A stretch of 64,000 nucleotides of DNA from Phocaeicola dorei (GCF_013009555.1 NZ_CP046176.1:4247501-4311500), one strand, 5' to 3'; counted from the first letter of the stretch, positions 54,070 through 63,747 are shown. Program-made: numbers and translations. Notes: generated from the letters alone by a model not told the origin.

Positions 54070-55200
54070 CTATTGAAGTTTATTGGTTTGTTCTATCGGT
54101 TTAATTTTCATGCCTTGGCGCACTTTCAACAATGCCTTGGTGACATAACGTTCGGAAGGTGACAAGCCACTTTTTACAACACGCATATTATGATCCGCCA
54201 ATTGCCCGACTTCAATATGCCGATAATTCACTATATCACTATCATTCACTACATACAAATACTTGCCCAACTGATCTGTTCCGATAGAAGCATCATTAAC
54301 CAGCACTGCATTCCGCGCTTCACCGTATGGTAACGTGACACTGACAAATAATCCGGGACGAAGCTTCCCGTCAGAGTTATCTAATTCCGCACGCAAACGG
54401 AGAGTACCTGTAGTTAATGTCACATTGGGAGAAAGATAATCTAGTTTCGCTTTCCATGCCTGTGCCCCGTCAGTCCCCAAGCGCAAGGTTACAAAATGAG
54501 TTTCTGCAGGAATCTTGCTGGCAGCCTCCTGGGTCAGCTCATATGTCAGATATTGGTTATCTGCAATATTAAAATAGGAATACATACGGTTATCCTTATA
54601 AACAGTAGCCAATTTAACCGGTTGCAAAGCACCACCGATGTATGCTCCGACAGAATAAGCTGATACATCAACCACTCCATCACAAGGAGCCTTGACATAG
54701 CAATAACTCAAGTTGGTACGCGCAGTTTTCAAAGCTGCTTCAGCATTACTTACGGCAGCCTCACAAGCAACGACATGGCTTTCTGCCTGCAAATATTGTA
54801 TACGGCTCACCGCATCACTTTTTATCGCTTCTTTCATACGTTGATAACTACTGACAGCATATTCAAGATTGGCTTTAGCCGTTTTTAATTCAGCTTCCGC
54901 TTGTTTCACTGAATTTTCATAAAGTGTCGGTTCTATAACAAACAATACCTGTCCCTGACGTACCCGGGAACCAGGTGCAAAATTCTTGGATTGTAAAATT
55001 CCATTTACTCGTCCCACCAAATCTACAGTGGATTCCGCTTCCAAATAACCGGGATAATCTTTGGTCAGCGTCACATTTTCCACCAAAGGTTTCGCTACAT
55101 CTATAGGCAATGCCTGCATTCCTGTCTGAGAAGGTTTATTTTTATCGCAGGCGGTGAGCACACATACCGTCCATGCGAAAGTTATCATTATTCTTTTCAT
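54070..55200 (-). CDS. RND efflux periplasmic adaptor lipoprotein (AcrA-like)
   Basis: This 376-residue protein has a lipoprotein signal with lipobox LTAC. Its lipoyl half-motifs ([33 protein letters not shown] and [16 protein letters not shown]) flank an alpha-helical hairpin (residues about 100-160), followed by a beta-barrel and membrane-proximal domain. It should connect the AcrB-like pump with the outer-membrane channel. It lies between those two genes. Confidence 0.94.
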   Translation of the reverse strand: MKRIMITFAWTVCVLTACDKNKPSQTGMQALPIDVAKPLVENVTLTKDYPGYLEAESTVDLVGRVNGILQSKNFAPGSRVRQGQVLFVIEPTLYENSVKQAEAELKTAKANLEYAVSSYQRMKEAIKSDAVSRIQYLQAESHVVACEAAVSNAEAALKTARTNLSYCYVKAPCDGVVDVSAYSVGAYIGGALQPVKLATVYKDNRMYSYFNIADNQYLTYELTQEAASKIPAETHFVTLRLGTDGAQAWKAKLDYLSPNVTLTTGTLRLRAELDNSDGKLRPGLFVSVTLPYGEARNAVLVNDASIGTDQLGKYLYVVNDSDIVNYRHIEVGQLADHNMRVVKSGLSPSERYVTKALLKVRQGMKIKPIEQTNKLQ

Positions 55201-55255
55201 ATCTTGGGTTAGGTTTTTTATTATTTCTATAGTTCAACAACTTTTCCGTCACAGT

Positions 55256-56653
55256 CTACCAGCCTCCACCCAATGCCTGATACATCTGAATCAGACAAAG
55301 CAATGAATATCCCTGTGCCTGCACCAATGAATTCTCGTATGACAGTAACGAACGCTGTGCATCCAACACATTTTGGAAAGGGCTCAGCCCCTGTTTGTAT
55401 AAGTCCAATGAAAGTTTAAATGCCTCTTTCCCCTGATTCAGCATCTCACGACATGCCACAATCTGTTTGATGGAATTCTTATAACTACTCATGGCATTAT
55501 CCACCTCCTGCACTGCTGTAAGAACCGTAATATTGAACTGATTGATTGTCTCATCCAGTTGTGCACGCTGCAAGCGTACATTATTCGCACGCTGGCCACC
55601 ATTAAAAATCGTCCAGCTCATAGAGGGAGCGATGCTCCATGTCATACTGCTACGTTTAGTAAAGTCTTTCATATCATGTGAAGCATAGCCGAAGGAACCG
55701 TTCAGAAAAAATGAGGGAAGCCAATCGGTCTTAGAAGCTCCCAACAGGGCTGCTTGTGCATTGACTTGACGTTCGGCAACCCGTACATCGGGACGTCGTA
55801 AAAGTAATTGTCCGGGAAGACCAACCCCTACCGGCTCTATATAATCGGGTAACGGTTTTCCCGTTTCCAGTGCAGCCGTCACATCCTGAGGATAAAGCCC
55901 GAGCAATACAGCCAACGCATTCATATATTGAATAATACCGGATTCTGTAGCAGGAATAGAAGCCAATGTACTATAATAAACCGATTTAGCCTGAGCCACA
56001 TCCAGTTTGGAAGCCAATCCGGTATTATAACGCACTTCAGTTATATCCACTACCGCCTTTTGAGATAAAGCATTGCGCTGTAACACACTGAGTTCCTGTT
56101 GGGCCTCACGCAAATTAAAATAGGCTGACGCCACTTCTGCACAAAGACTTACCATCGTCGCATTGTACTCTTCACGACTTGCCGCAAAATTTTCTTTCTG
56201 CGCTTTCACCCGTTGGCGGATGGAACCGAACACATCCACCTGCCAGCTCATATTAACCGTTGCATCATAATACCCCACTCTGGATTGAGGCTGTCCCGTA
56301 CCGGTATTACCACTAGTCTGTTGGCGGTTCCACCTGGCATCCAATGACAAAGCCGGATAATAGCCTCCTCTGGCTATCCTCAGATTCGCTTTCGCCATAT
56401 CTATACGATTCAAGGCAGTAAGGACAGACGGATTCTGCCTGACAGCCACATGAATCAATGAATCCAGTGTGGCATCCTGAAATACAGTCCACCAATGGTC
56501 ATCCACCGGAAGCTGTTGTTGAAACATCGCATCCTCTTCTTGCCAATGTTCCGGCAAGGGTACATTCAATAATTTTTCGGTCCGCTGCTGGGCATTCAGT
56601 GCCAAAGGAATGATTAAAAGGAGCCATGCTCCCCATCTACGTATTTTCCTCAT
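55256..56653 (-). CDS. Outer-membrane efflux channel (TolC/NodT family)
   Basis: This 465-residue protein has a cleavable signal (LLLIIPLALNAQQ) and no lipobox, which differs from many NodT-type members. Two internally related halves contain the long helices of the family (PSVLTALNRIDMAKANLRIARGGYYPALSLDA; LLRRPDVRVAERQVNAQAALLGASKTDWLPS). PDVR-AERQ is the classic OMF motif. It is the first gene of the efflux operon. Confidence 0.93.
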   Translation of the reverse strand: MRKIRRWGAWLLLIIPLALNAQQRTEKLLNVPLPEHWQEEDAMFQQQLPVDDHWWTVFQDATLDSLIHVAVRQNPSVLTALNRIDMAKANLRIARGGYYPALSLDARWNRQQTSGNTGTGQPQSRVGYYDATVNMSWQVDVFGSIRQRVKAQKENFAASREEYNATMVSLCAEVASAYFNLREAQQELSVLQRNALSQKAVVDITEVRYNTGLASKLDVAQAKSVYYSTLASIPATESGIIQYMNALAVLLGLYPQDVTAALETGKPLPDYIEPVGVGLPGQLLLRRPDVRVAERQVNAQAALLGASKTDWLPSFFLNGSFGYASHDMKDFTKRSSMTWSIAPSMSWTIFNGGQRANNVRLQRAQLDETINQFNITVLTAVQEVDNAMSSYKNSIKQIVACREMLNQGKEAFKLSLDLYKQGLSPFQNVLDAQRSLLSYENSLVQAQGYSLLCLIQMYQALGGGW

Positions 56654-56719
56654 AAGTTTATCACATTAAAAAACATTAGGAAAACACATGAAGCAACGTT
56701 TTGTTTAACCCTTTGACTT

Positions 56720-56762
56720 TCAAAAACAAAACAGCCTCTCCTTCTGAGAAGAAAAGGCTGAA
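56720..56762 (-). terminator. Terminator between the unknown secreted protein and the efflux operon
   Basis: On the minus strand CAGCCTTTTCTTC pairs with GAAGGAGAGGCTG (two G-U pairs) around a 3-base loop, followed by TTTTGTTTTTG. It probably ends the transcript of the gene at 56785-57327, which suggests the efflux operon starts independently. Confidence 0.75.
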
Positions 56763-56784
56763 CCATAAAATATGAAAAGAGAAG

Positions 56785-57327
56785 TTATTTACCAAACATA
56801 TTATTTATTAATGACATAGAACCAGTCAGCATACTTCCCAAGACATCCTGATTAAATGCAATGGAATAGTTTTCGGGAGATAACTGTATATCCATTTGTA
56901 CAATACCGTTTTTGCTGATTTTCTTCAATTCTTTAGCCTTTATATTATAATAGGCAAAACGGCGGAAACTTTGATACACATCACTCATCTCCACATCTAC
57001 ATGCTGCAATACGGAAGCGCCGCCTGCTACCGTAGGCAGCTCTAATGTCTTTCCATTATCCAACGTCAGGACACACTTACTGTCATTAAGAATTTCCACC
57101 TCATGCCCCGACCCGATAGTAACAGCCAGCGAATAACGTATGGTACTTTTATACTGAAATCCAGCGAGTGCCACATATACGTCCATATTATTGGAAACAC
57201 CCAGATTCATACCCTCGCATACCACTGTACGCACTCCGGTCTGGTTGGTTTCATCGTAAATTACCTTTTGCGCCATAGCTCCTACACTCAGAAGCAAAAA
57301 GACGAATAAAAACAATACTTTCTTCAT
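56785..57327 (-). CDS. Exported protein of unknown function
   Basis: This 180-residue protein has a clear signal peptide (VLFLFVFLLLSVGAMAQ). The mature part is beta-rich, with TGVRTVVCEGMNLGVSNNMDVYVALAGF, two cysteines and a hydrophobic C-terminus (MLTGSMSLINNMFGK). I do not recognise the family. It precedes the efflux operon on the same strand, but a terminator separates them. Confidence 0.7.
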   Translation of the reverse strand: MKKVLFLFVFLLLSVGAMAQKVIYDETNQTGVRTVVCEGMNLGVSNNMDVYVALAGFQYKSTIRYSLAVTIGSGHEVEILNDSKCVLTLDNGKTLELPTVAGGASVLQHVDVEMSDVYQSFRRFAYYNIKAKELKKISKNGIVQMDIQLSPENYSIAFNQDVLGSMLTGSMSLINNMFGK

Positions 57328-57480
57328 AATTCTTCAGTTATTATTTCATCATACAACAAAAACAAACTCATAATGATGACAATATTAACAAAAACTTTTC
57401 ATACAACATATATCACAACGCATCATTTATACGTTTTTATCCGAACAAGCATAGAACTATAACCTTTCGCATCTCTTATT

Positions 57481-57639
57481 TCAATCTACTCTACCGATTC
57501 GATTCCAACGAATTGAATTTTGCTCTTCATCTTTTGAATACCAAATCCATTGTACTACACCCACAATGAAATCATCAGGCACCAATCCCCAATGTCGTGA
57601 ATCCAATGAATGGTGTATATTGTCTCCCAGCATAAAACA
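57481..57639 (-). pseudogene. C-terminal fragment of a type I signal peptidase
   Basis: A stretch of about 52 codons reads FMLGDNIHHSLDSRHWG, then LVPDDFIVGVVQWIW and a charged tail to TGA. The GDN-x-SxDSR-xWG-xVP signature is that of S26 signal peptidases (box E region). The catalytic Ser and Lys boxes are missing, and stop codons lie just before the fragment. It overlaps, in another frame, the end of the truncated lipoprotein gene, so the two remnants were joined by a deletion. Confidence 0.7.
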
Positions 57640-57773
57640 GCTCTATCATGAAAGAGAATTTCTTTTCGAGTCCATTCTTTCATCAAAAAAGTCAACTGCT
57701 CCTTTTCTATCCTTTTACACGAGAAGAAACAAAATACCCCAAAAGCCAACAACACATAAAGCAGGATTTTCAT
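57555..57773 (-). pseudogene. Truncated lipoprotein (N-terminal fragment)
   Basis: The 72-codon frame begins with a lipoprotein signal (VLLAFGVFCFFSC) and continues KEWTRKEILF. This resembles the start of the Bacteroidales thioredoxin-like/DUF lipoproteins that I recall near NVEALA genes. After about residue 45 it runs out of frame through the signal peptidase fragment, so its own C-terminal part is lost. Its ATG overlaps the stop of the preceding remnant (ATGA). Confidence 0.55.
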
Positions 57774-58322
57774 AATTTTGCTTTCAGGATATCATCCATC
57801 TCAAATATTTCAACATTACATTCCGATTCACAATTTAACAAGTACAACCGAGGGGTATATTGAGAAAGAAGCACACTCATGCTTTGGTGTTCCAATGCGT
57901 ACTTGCCTACCAGTTCACCATCGGTGAATCAGCACTCTTTTCCTCCCGTGCATACAACAGGACAGTAGAAGGCAAATTAACAAAATATAAAGTATCGTCC
58001 CCCTCTGTTTTTCCAATAAATTCAGTAGCTATAAATTCTCCAGGCCCTTGTCCACTGCTTCCAAAGCTACCCACTCTTTCGCCTGTCTGTTCCTCTAGAA
58101 TCTGACAAATAGGTTCACCGGAAAATTTACAACGTTGAACCATAAGAATTCCACAATCAAAAGAAGAGAATGTAACCAACTCATTGGAGATAATTTCTTT
58201 ATCATAATAAAAGCCATAGATCGGTTTGGTGGGAATAGATAAAAAGTCATTTCCTTTGTTACTGACACAGGAAATAAAAAAAGGATGGCAACAATCGAAT
58301 AATACAATTTTATTTTAATCAT
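57770..58322 (-). pseudogene. Decayed BF3164-type/6-bladed beta-propeller lipoprotein
   Basis: From ATG 58322 the frame encodes MIKIKLYYSIVAILF, then breaks in a run of seven T on the minus strand (58282-58276). One more T would restore the lipobox FISC. The next segment reads CVSNKGNDFLSIPTKP, then QRCKFSGEPICQIL and GSFGSSGQGPGEF, typical of BF3164-like proteins. At about 57917 it jumps frame to a short C-terminal piece (DGELVGKYALEHQS to MDDILKAKL). The total is about half the usual length, so the middle is deleted. Confidence 0.7.
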
Positions 58323-58400
58323 AATTTTAATACTCTTCAAACGGGACAAAACAAATGCTTAATGCCTATTTATTTTGTCCCGTATTACATAAATGTCTAA

Positions 58401-58661
58401 TTACTCAGGAATGGTATATCGATTTACCCAATTTGCTTCCTTACTTGTCTCAATAATAACAGGTTCGCCCGGAGGACCTACAACGAGTTCATAACAACGT
58501 GAATTACGTTGATACATACAATCCTTCGTACCTAAAGTCAAGGCCTCCACATTTGACAAAGCTAAATCGGACAATTCTTCTTTGTTTCGAGAACCATACA
58601 AAACATAACTTCCACCAACTGCCAATGAGGCAATCAATGCCATTTTAAGTGTTCTTTTCAT
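58401..58661 (-). CDS. NVEALA-family exported peptide
   Basis: This 86-residue protein has an N-terminal hydrophobic signal-like segment (MALIASLAVGGSYVLYG), then the diagnostic SNVEALT at about residues 37-43, followed by a mature part with two cysteines (CMYQRNSRCYELV). NVEALA peptides are small exported Bacteroidales proteins of unknown function; cleavage after the NVEAL motif is presumed. It is the only apparently intact gene of this locus; its downstream partners are remnants. Confidence 0.75.
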   Translation of the reverse strand: MKRTLKMALIASLAVGGSYVLYGSRNKEELSDLALSNVEALTLGTKDCMYQRNSRCYELVVGPPGEPVIIETSKEANWVNRYTIPE

Positions 58662-59027
58662 AATATATTTTTTTAAGTTTAAAATAGGGATATCTCATGA
58701 TGATTCAAAGATGTATGATGAAAAAGATACCGTCTGTCCCTATCATCAGAAACAGACAGTCCACGAAGGCCATTTAGTTTGATTGCATTTGGAGGTGAAT
58801 GTTTTCATTGTATCACTTTTTATAAAGAACATAAAAACTTTCCACTTAAACAAACATTTCCGCTTTTATTTTACAATAGAATTATCATAAAAACATTTGT
58901 ATCCTCCTCGATTCATGCTCAAACCTCACCTTTTTGTGCATATTTTCTCCCCATATCCTTTTGTCGCTCAAATTGTTTAAGTAAATTTGCCGTCGGAATA
59001 TTACTAATACCAAATATATTAAAGTAT
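58662..59027. other. Gene-free divergent gap between the NVEALA gene and etfB
   Basis: The right part holds the etfB promoter at 58960-58989. The left part should hold the NVEALA promoter, but only an imperfect -7 match (CATCTTTG on the minus strand, near 58710) is seen. The open frame that runs from 58779 into etfB has no coding character before 59028. Confidence 0.5.
58960..58989 (+). promoter_or_regulatory. etfB promoter (TTTG-N18-TAAATTTG)
   Basis: TTTG at 58960-58963 is followed after 18 bases by TAAATTTG at 58982-58989. The predicted start near 58996 gives a leader of about 32 bases. It lies inside the longer open frame from 58779 and so supports the start at 59028. Confidence 0.75.
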
Positions 59028-59921
59028 ATGAGTTTAAAAATTGTAGTACTGGCAAAACAAGTTCCCGACACACGCAATGTGGGGAAAGATGCCATGAACG
59101 CTGACGGTACTATCAACCGTGCGGCACTTCCGGCCATCTTCAATCCGGAAGACCTGAACGCCTTGGAACAGGCACTCAGACTGAAAGACACACATCCCGG
59201 CTCTACGGTAACTATCCTGACCATGGGCCCCGGACGCGCTGCCGAAATTATTCGTGAAGGTTTATACAGAGGAGCAGACAATGGATATTTATTGACCGAC
59301 CGTGCTTTTGCCGGTGCTGACACGTTGGCCACTTCATACGCCATCGCTACGGCTATCCGCAAAATAGGCGAATGTGATCTGATTATCGGTGGCCGTCAGG
59401 CTATCGACGGTGATACCGCACAGGTAGGTCCGCAGGTAGCGGAAAAACTGGGGTTAAGCCAGATTACTTATACGGAAGAAATTCTGAATGTGGACGAAAC
59501 TGCCCGCCGCATCACTGTAAAACGCCATATTGACGGCGGGGTAGAAACAGTGGAAGGTCCTCTGCCTATTGTACTGACAGTGAACGGAAGTGCAGCTCCC
59601 TGCCGTCCGCGCAATGCCAAATTGTTACAGAAATACAAACGCGCTCTCGGTACACAGGAAAAAGCAGCCATCACTAAAGACGGTTCTGAACTGCCTTACG
59701 CTGAACTATATGAAAAATTCCCTTACCTGAATATCACTGAATGGAGTGTGGCCGATGTAGAAGGAGACACCAAGCAGTGCGGTCTGTCAGGCTCTCCCAC
59801 CAAAGTGAAGAAGATTGAAAACATCGTCTTCCAGGCAAAAGAAAGCAAGACCATGACAGGAAGCGACCAGGATGTGGAAGGATTGATTGTCGAACTGTTA
59901 GCTAACCATACAATAGGATAA
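59028..59921 (+). CDS. etfB: Electron transfer flavoprotein beta subunit
   Basis: From ATG 59028 (MSLKIVVLAKQVPDTRNVG) the protein has 297 residues. It shows the ETF-beta pattern: VTILTMGPGRAAEIIREGLYRGAD, LIIGGRQAIDGDTAQVGPQVAEKLG and a C-terminal extension. It binds AMP or a second FAD in complex with EtfA and passes electrons from the acyl-CoA dehydrogenase. It is the first gene of a three-gene operon, 5 bases before etfA. Confidence 0.94.
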   Translation: MSLKIVVLAKQVPDTRNVGKDAMNADGTINRAALPAIFNPEDLNALEQALRLKDTHPGSTVTILTMGPGRAAEIIREGLYRGADNGYLLTDRAFAGADTLATSYAIATAIRKIGECDLIIGGRQAIDGDTAQVGPQVAEKLGLSQITYTEEILNVDETARRITVKRHIDGGVETVEGPLPIVLTVNGSAAPCRPRNAKLLQKYKRALGTQEKAAITKDGSELPYAELYEKFPYLNITEWSVADVEGDTKQCGLSGSPTKVKKIENIVFQAKESKTMTGSDQDVEGLIVELLANHTIG

Positions 59922-59926
59922 CGATT

Positions 59927-60946
59927 ATGAATAATGTATTTGTATATTGCGAGATTGAAGGCACAACAGTGGCCGATGTGAGTCTCGAACTTTTAACCAA
60001 AGGCCGTAAATTAGCTAATCAGTTAGGCTGCCAGCTTGAGGCAATCGCTGCCGGAACCGGCCTTGCAGGAATTGAAAAACAAGTATTGCCCTACGGAGTA
60101 GACAAACTTCATGTATTCGATGCTCCGGGTCTGTTCCCTTATACTTCACTGCCCCACACTTCTATCTTGGTGAATCTGTTTAAAGAAGAAAAACCGCAAA
60201 TCTGTCTGATGGGCGCTACCGTTATCGGCCGCGATCTGGGACCACGTGTATCTTCCGCATTGACTAGCGGACTGACTGCCGACTGTACCCAGTTGGAAAT
60301 CGGTACCCACGAAGACAAGAAAAATGGCATCACTTACGAAAATCTGTTGTATCAGATTCGTCCCGCCTTCGGTGGTAACATCGTTGCAACCATTGTCAAC
60401 CCCGAGCACCGTCCGCAGATGGCGACCGTTCGCGAAGGCGTGATGAAGAAAGAGATTCTGGATGAAAGCTACCAGGGAGAAGTGGTGAACCACGACGTTG
60501 CCAAGTTTGTTCCTGAAACAGACTATGTAGTAAAAGTCATCGACCGCCATGTAGAAAAAGCCAAACATAACCTGAAAGGCGCACCTATCGTGATTGCCGG
60601 AGGTTACGGAATGGGATCTAAAGAAGGTTTTGACAAATTGTTCGAACTGGCCAAAGAACTTCACGCCGAAGTGGGTGCCAGCCGTGCAGCTGTCGATGCA
60701 GGTTATGCAGACCATGACCGCCAGATTGGTCAGACGGGCGTAACCGTCCGTCCCAAACTGTATATCGCTTGCGGTATCTCCGGACAAATCCAGCACATCG
60801 CAGGTATGCAGGATGCAGGTATCATCATCTCTGTAAACAGTGACCCGAACGCTCCGATCAACACCATTGCCGACTATGTGATTAACGGCACTGTGGAAGA
60901 AGTCGTTCCGAAATTGATTAAGTATTATAAAAAGAACAGTAAGTAA
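59927..60946 (+). CDS. etfA: Electron transfer flavoprotein alpha subunit
   Basis: This 339-residue protein has the ETF-alpha N-domain (ICLMGATVIGRDLGPRVSSALTSGLTADCTQLEI). The C-terminal FAD-binding domain reads GASRAAVDAGYADHDRQIGQTG, then KLYIACGISGQIQH and VNSDPNAPI. It is the redox-active FAD subunit. Its stop shares a base with the dehydrogenase start (TAATG at 60944-60948). Confidence 0.95.
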   Translation: MNNVFVYCEIEGTTVADVSLELLTKGRKLANQLGCQLEAIAAGTGLAGIEKQVLPYGVDKLHVFDAPGLFPYTSLPHTSILVNLFKEEKPQICLMGATVIGRDLGPRVSSALTSGLTADCTQLEIGTHEDKKNGITYENLLYQIRPAFGGNIVATIVNPEHRPQMATVREGVMKKEILDESYQGEVVNHDVAKFVPETDYVVKVIDRHVEKAKHNLKGAPIVIAGGYGMGSKEGFDKLFELAKELHAEVGASRAAVDAGYADHDRQIGQTGVTVRPKLYIACGISGQIQHIAGMQDAGIIISVNSDPNAPINTIADYVINGTVEEVVPKLIKYYKKNSK

Positions 60947-62652
60947 TGGCAAACTTTTATACCGATATACCGGAACTCAAGTATCACTTGAACAATCCGA
61001 TGATGGAGCGCATCTGCCAACTGAAAGAGCGCGACTATAGAGATAAAGACGAGTTCGATTATGCACCGCAGGATTATGCCGATGCAATGGACTCTTACGA
61101 TAAGATTCTGGAGATCACAGGTGAGATTACAGGTGAAACTATCGCTCCCAATGCCGAAGGGGTAGACGAAGAAGGTCCTCACTGTGGAAACGGACGTGTG
61201 GAATATGCTTCAGGAACCAAGCAGAACCTCGACGCTATGGTAAAAGCCGGACTGAACGGTATGACCATGCCTCGTCGTTTCGGTGGCTTGAACTTCCCCA
61301 TCACCCCGTACACCATGTGCGCGGAAATTGTTGCCGCTGCCGATGCGGGATTCGGAAACATCTGGTCTTTGCAAGACTGTATCGAAACGCTGTATGAGTT
61401 CGGTAACGAAGACCAGCACAGCCGTTTCATTCCCCGTATTTGTGCGGGTGAAACCATGTCTATGGACTTGACCGAACCCGATGCCGGTTCCGACCTTCAG
61501 TCAGTAATGCTGAAAGCTACTTTCGATGAAGCCAACAACTGCTGGCGTCTGAACGGTGTGAAACGTTTCATCACTAACGGTGACGCTAATCTTCACCTGG
61601 TATTGGCACGTAGCGAAGAAGGAACCAAAGACGGACGTGGTTTGTCTATGTTCATCTATGACAAAAACGAAGGAGGTGTAGATGTACGCCGCATCGAAAA
61701 TAAATTAGGTATCCACGGCTCTCCTACCTGCGAACTGGTTTACAAGAACGCGAAAGCCGAACTTTGCGGTGACCGTAAGCTCGGTTTGATTAAATACGTA
61801 ATGGCCTTGATGAATGGTGCGCGTCTGGGTATCGCCGCCCAGTCAGTAGGTTTGTCACAAGCCGCTTACAACGAAGGACTGGCATACGCCAAAGAACGTA
61901 AGCAGTTCGGAAAAGCCATCATCGATTTCCCAGCAGTATATGACATGCTGTCTATCATGAAAGCCAAACTGGATGCAGGCCGTGCATTGCTTTACCAGAC
62001 TTCACGCTATGTGGATATTTACAAAGCATTGGATGATATTGCCCGCGAACGCAAACTGACTCCTGAAGAACGTCAGGAACAAAAAGTCTACGCCAAGCTA
62101 GCAGACAGTTTTACTCCGCTTTCCAAGGGTATGAACTCTGAATATGCCAACCAAAATGCATACGATTGTATCCAGATTCACGGTGGTTCAGGTTTCATGA
62201 TGGAATATGCTTGCCAGCGCATCTATCGCGACGCACGCATCACCAGCATTTACGAAGGAACGACCCAGTTGCAGACTGTAGCCGCTATCCGTTATGTAAC
62301 CAACGGTTCTTATATCGCAACCTTACGTAATTACGAGGCTATTCCTTGCAGTGAAGAAATGCAACCGCTGATGGACCGTGTGAAAGAAATGGCCAACAAA
62401 TTTGACGCATGCACTAATGCAGTAAAAGAGGCCCAGAATCAAGAGTTGCTTGATTTCGTTGCACGCCGTCTTTATGAAATGGCTGCCGTATGCATCATGT
62501 CACATCTTCTTATCCAAGATGCGACAAAAGCACCTGAATTGTTCGCCAAGTCAGCCCATGTATATGTAAACTATGCAGAAGCTGAAATAGAAAAACATTT
62601 CAATTTCATCCGTAAAATAAAAGCAGATGATTTAGCCGACTATCGTTTGTAA
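60946..62652 (+). CDS. Acyl-CoA dehydrogenase
   Basis: This 568-residue protein is longer than classic short-chain members (about 380) and has an extra C-terminal helical region. FAD-binding motifs include MDLTEPDAGSDLQ and KRFITNGDA. The catalytic base is predicted as Glu437 in ITSIYEGTTQLQ. It should pass electrons to the EtfBA pair encoded just upstream. Chain-length preference cannot be read from sequence; butyryl-CoA-type or longer substrates are possible, and it may work in reverse with a bifurcating Etf. A terminator follows. Confidence 0.93.
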   Translation: MANFYTDIPELKYHLNNPMMERICQLKERDYRDKDEFDYAPQDYADAMDSYDKILEITGEITGETIAPNAEGVDEEGPHCGNGRVEYASGTKQNLDAMVKAGLNGMTMPRRFGGLNFPITPYTMCAEIVAAADAGFGNIWSLQDCIETLYEFGNEDQHSRFIPRICAGETMSMDLTEPDAGSDLQSVMLKATFDEANNCWRLNGVKRFITNGDANLHLVLARSEEGTKDGRGLSMFIYDKNEGGVDVRRIENKLGIHGSPTCELVYKNAKAELCGDRKLGLIKYVMALMNGARLGIAAQSVGLSQAAYNEGLAYAKERKQFGKAIIDFPAVYDMLSIMKAKLDAGRALLYQTSRYVDIYKALDDIARERKLTPEERQEQKVYAKLADSFTPLSKGMNSEYANQNAYDCIQIHGGSGFMMEYACQRIYRDARITSIYEGTTQLQTVAAIRYVTNGSYIATLRNYEAIPCSEEMQPLMDRVKEMANKFDACTNAVKEAQNQELLDFVARRLYEMAAVCIMSHLLIQDATKAPELFAKSAHVYVNYAEAEIEKHFNFIRKIKADDLADYRL

Positions 62653-62670
62653 ACTTCATTCCATTCTATA

Positions 62671-62708
62671 AAAAGACGTTCTATTCTTCACCGAATAGAA
62701 CGTTTTTT
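62671..62708 (+). terminator. Terminator of the etf/acyl-CoA dehydrogenase operon
   Basis: ACGTTCTATTC (62676-62686) pairs perfectly with GAATAGAACGT (62693-62703) around a 6-base loop, followed by a run of T. Confidence 0.92.
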
Positions 62709-62746
62709 GTAGGATTTACTTTTAAACACATACTGATACAAAATCA

Positions 62747-62774
62747 AAAACGCCCGTTTCACAACGAGCGTTTT
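62747..62774 (-). terminator. Hairpin, best read as a minus-strand terminator
   Basis: AAAACGCCCGTT and AACGAGCGTTTT form a 12-bp stem around TCAC. The one mismatch becomes a G-U pair only on the minus strand, where TTTTTG follows. No established minus-strand gene lies upstream of it. Confidence 0.6.
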
Positions 62775-63106
62775 CCTTATAAACAAAGCCTCATCCGACC
62801 TTATTTACTAACAAACTTATTATTAACGTATTTATAAAACTGCTTCTTCATATCCTTCCTACAACCATATCGATCCCTCTATCCAGACAAACTAATAATC
62901 CGTCCACCTTTCTTCTACTCAATCTTGATTCTCAAACTTTTTCTTTTTCCACAAGTAAAATTAAAGCTTTATTATCATTGAGACAAGAGTTATCGACCAA
63001 TCTCCTTATTTCATCTATTAACACCCGTTTTTGTTCCTTATCAAACTATTTCGAACTTTTCTTTCCACCTAATGTTATGAGAGAAACTTATTAAAAACCT
63101 TGACTT

Positions 63107-63715
63107 ATGAAAGAATTAGAATTAACCAGTAACGCCGCTTTGACGGATGCGGTATATGAAACCGCCCTGAACGGCTCTTTTCTTGAAGTTAAACTTGTAG
63201 CAGGTTCCGTGGGCGATGATGAACCTAGAGGAATGCAACCGGAATATGAATGTTATCACATCAGCTATCCGGACAAAAAAGACACAATTTTATTCGAGCA
63301 ACCTTTGGATGCCGCCGATGACAAAGTAACCGTATATGATTTGGGAAAGAAAATCAAATCCATAGAAGGCTGTTGCCACAAGACACTGACAAAAGGCGAA
63401 AGCCGCACAGCCACAGCACGTAAAGTAGTTGCTCATGGTCCTATGTGGATTTATGTGGCTATTGCTATCGGTATGGATAAAGCAGGTACCGAATCACCTT
63501 TTATGATTGTTCAAGGAGCAGGTACTTACGGCTCTGAAAACACAACAGAAAGTGAGATGATAGGCTATGTTGACGGGCGTATTCATGAAATGACCGCTCT
63601 GCTAGTACGCCGCGCACATTTAAAAACACTGCATCTGGCAAGTATTCGTGTAGGCTACAAATATCTGTTTGTAGAACCGGGAAGAATAGGAAAAGCTAAA
63701 GTAAAAGAAGGATAG
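63107..63715 (+). CDS. Conserved-looking protein of unknown function
   Basis: This 202-residue protein has no signal peptide or membrane helix. It shows ESRTATARKVVAHGPMWIYVAIAIGMDKAG and a C-terminal LLVRRAHLKTLHLASIRVGYKYLFVEPGRIG. I do not recognise the family. Codon use and a following strong terminator indicate a real, monocistronic gene. The start gives MKELELTSNAAL and is the first ATG in frame. Confidence 0.65.
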   Translation: MKELELTSNAALTDAVYETALNGSFLEVKLVAGSVGDDEPRGMQPEYECYHISYPDKKDTILFEQPLDAADDKVTVYDLGKKIKSIEGCCHKTLTKGESRTATARKVVAHGPMWIYVAIAIGMDKAGTESPFMIVQGAGTYGSENTTESEMIGYVDGRIHEMTALLVRRAHLKTLHLASIRVGYKYLFVEPGRIGKAKVKEG

Positions 63716-63747
63716 GATAACGAAACATTATCTTCACCGATAACCAT

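Larger units (their letters stand above)
62653..63106. other. Gene-free gap with two hairpins
   Basis: The left end holds the operon terminator (62671-62708) and a second hairpin (62747-62774). The rest is AT-rich. On the minus strand a 16-codon frame (62801-62851) and a fragment of about 37 codons around 62935-63045 can be read, but neither is convincing as a gene. Confidence 0.5.

Noticed and set aside
58779..59027. Upstream start of etfB at 58779
   Set aside because: The consensus promoter at 58960-58989 lies inside it, and ETF-beta proteins begin with the strand found at 59028.
60146..60952. Minus-strand open frame of 268 codons inside etfA
   Set aside because: It lies entirely opposite a well-conserved etfA gene and shows the biased composition of an antisense shadow.
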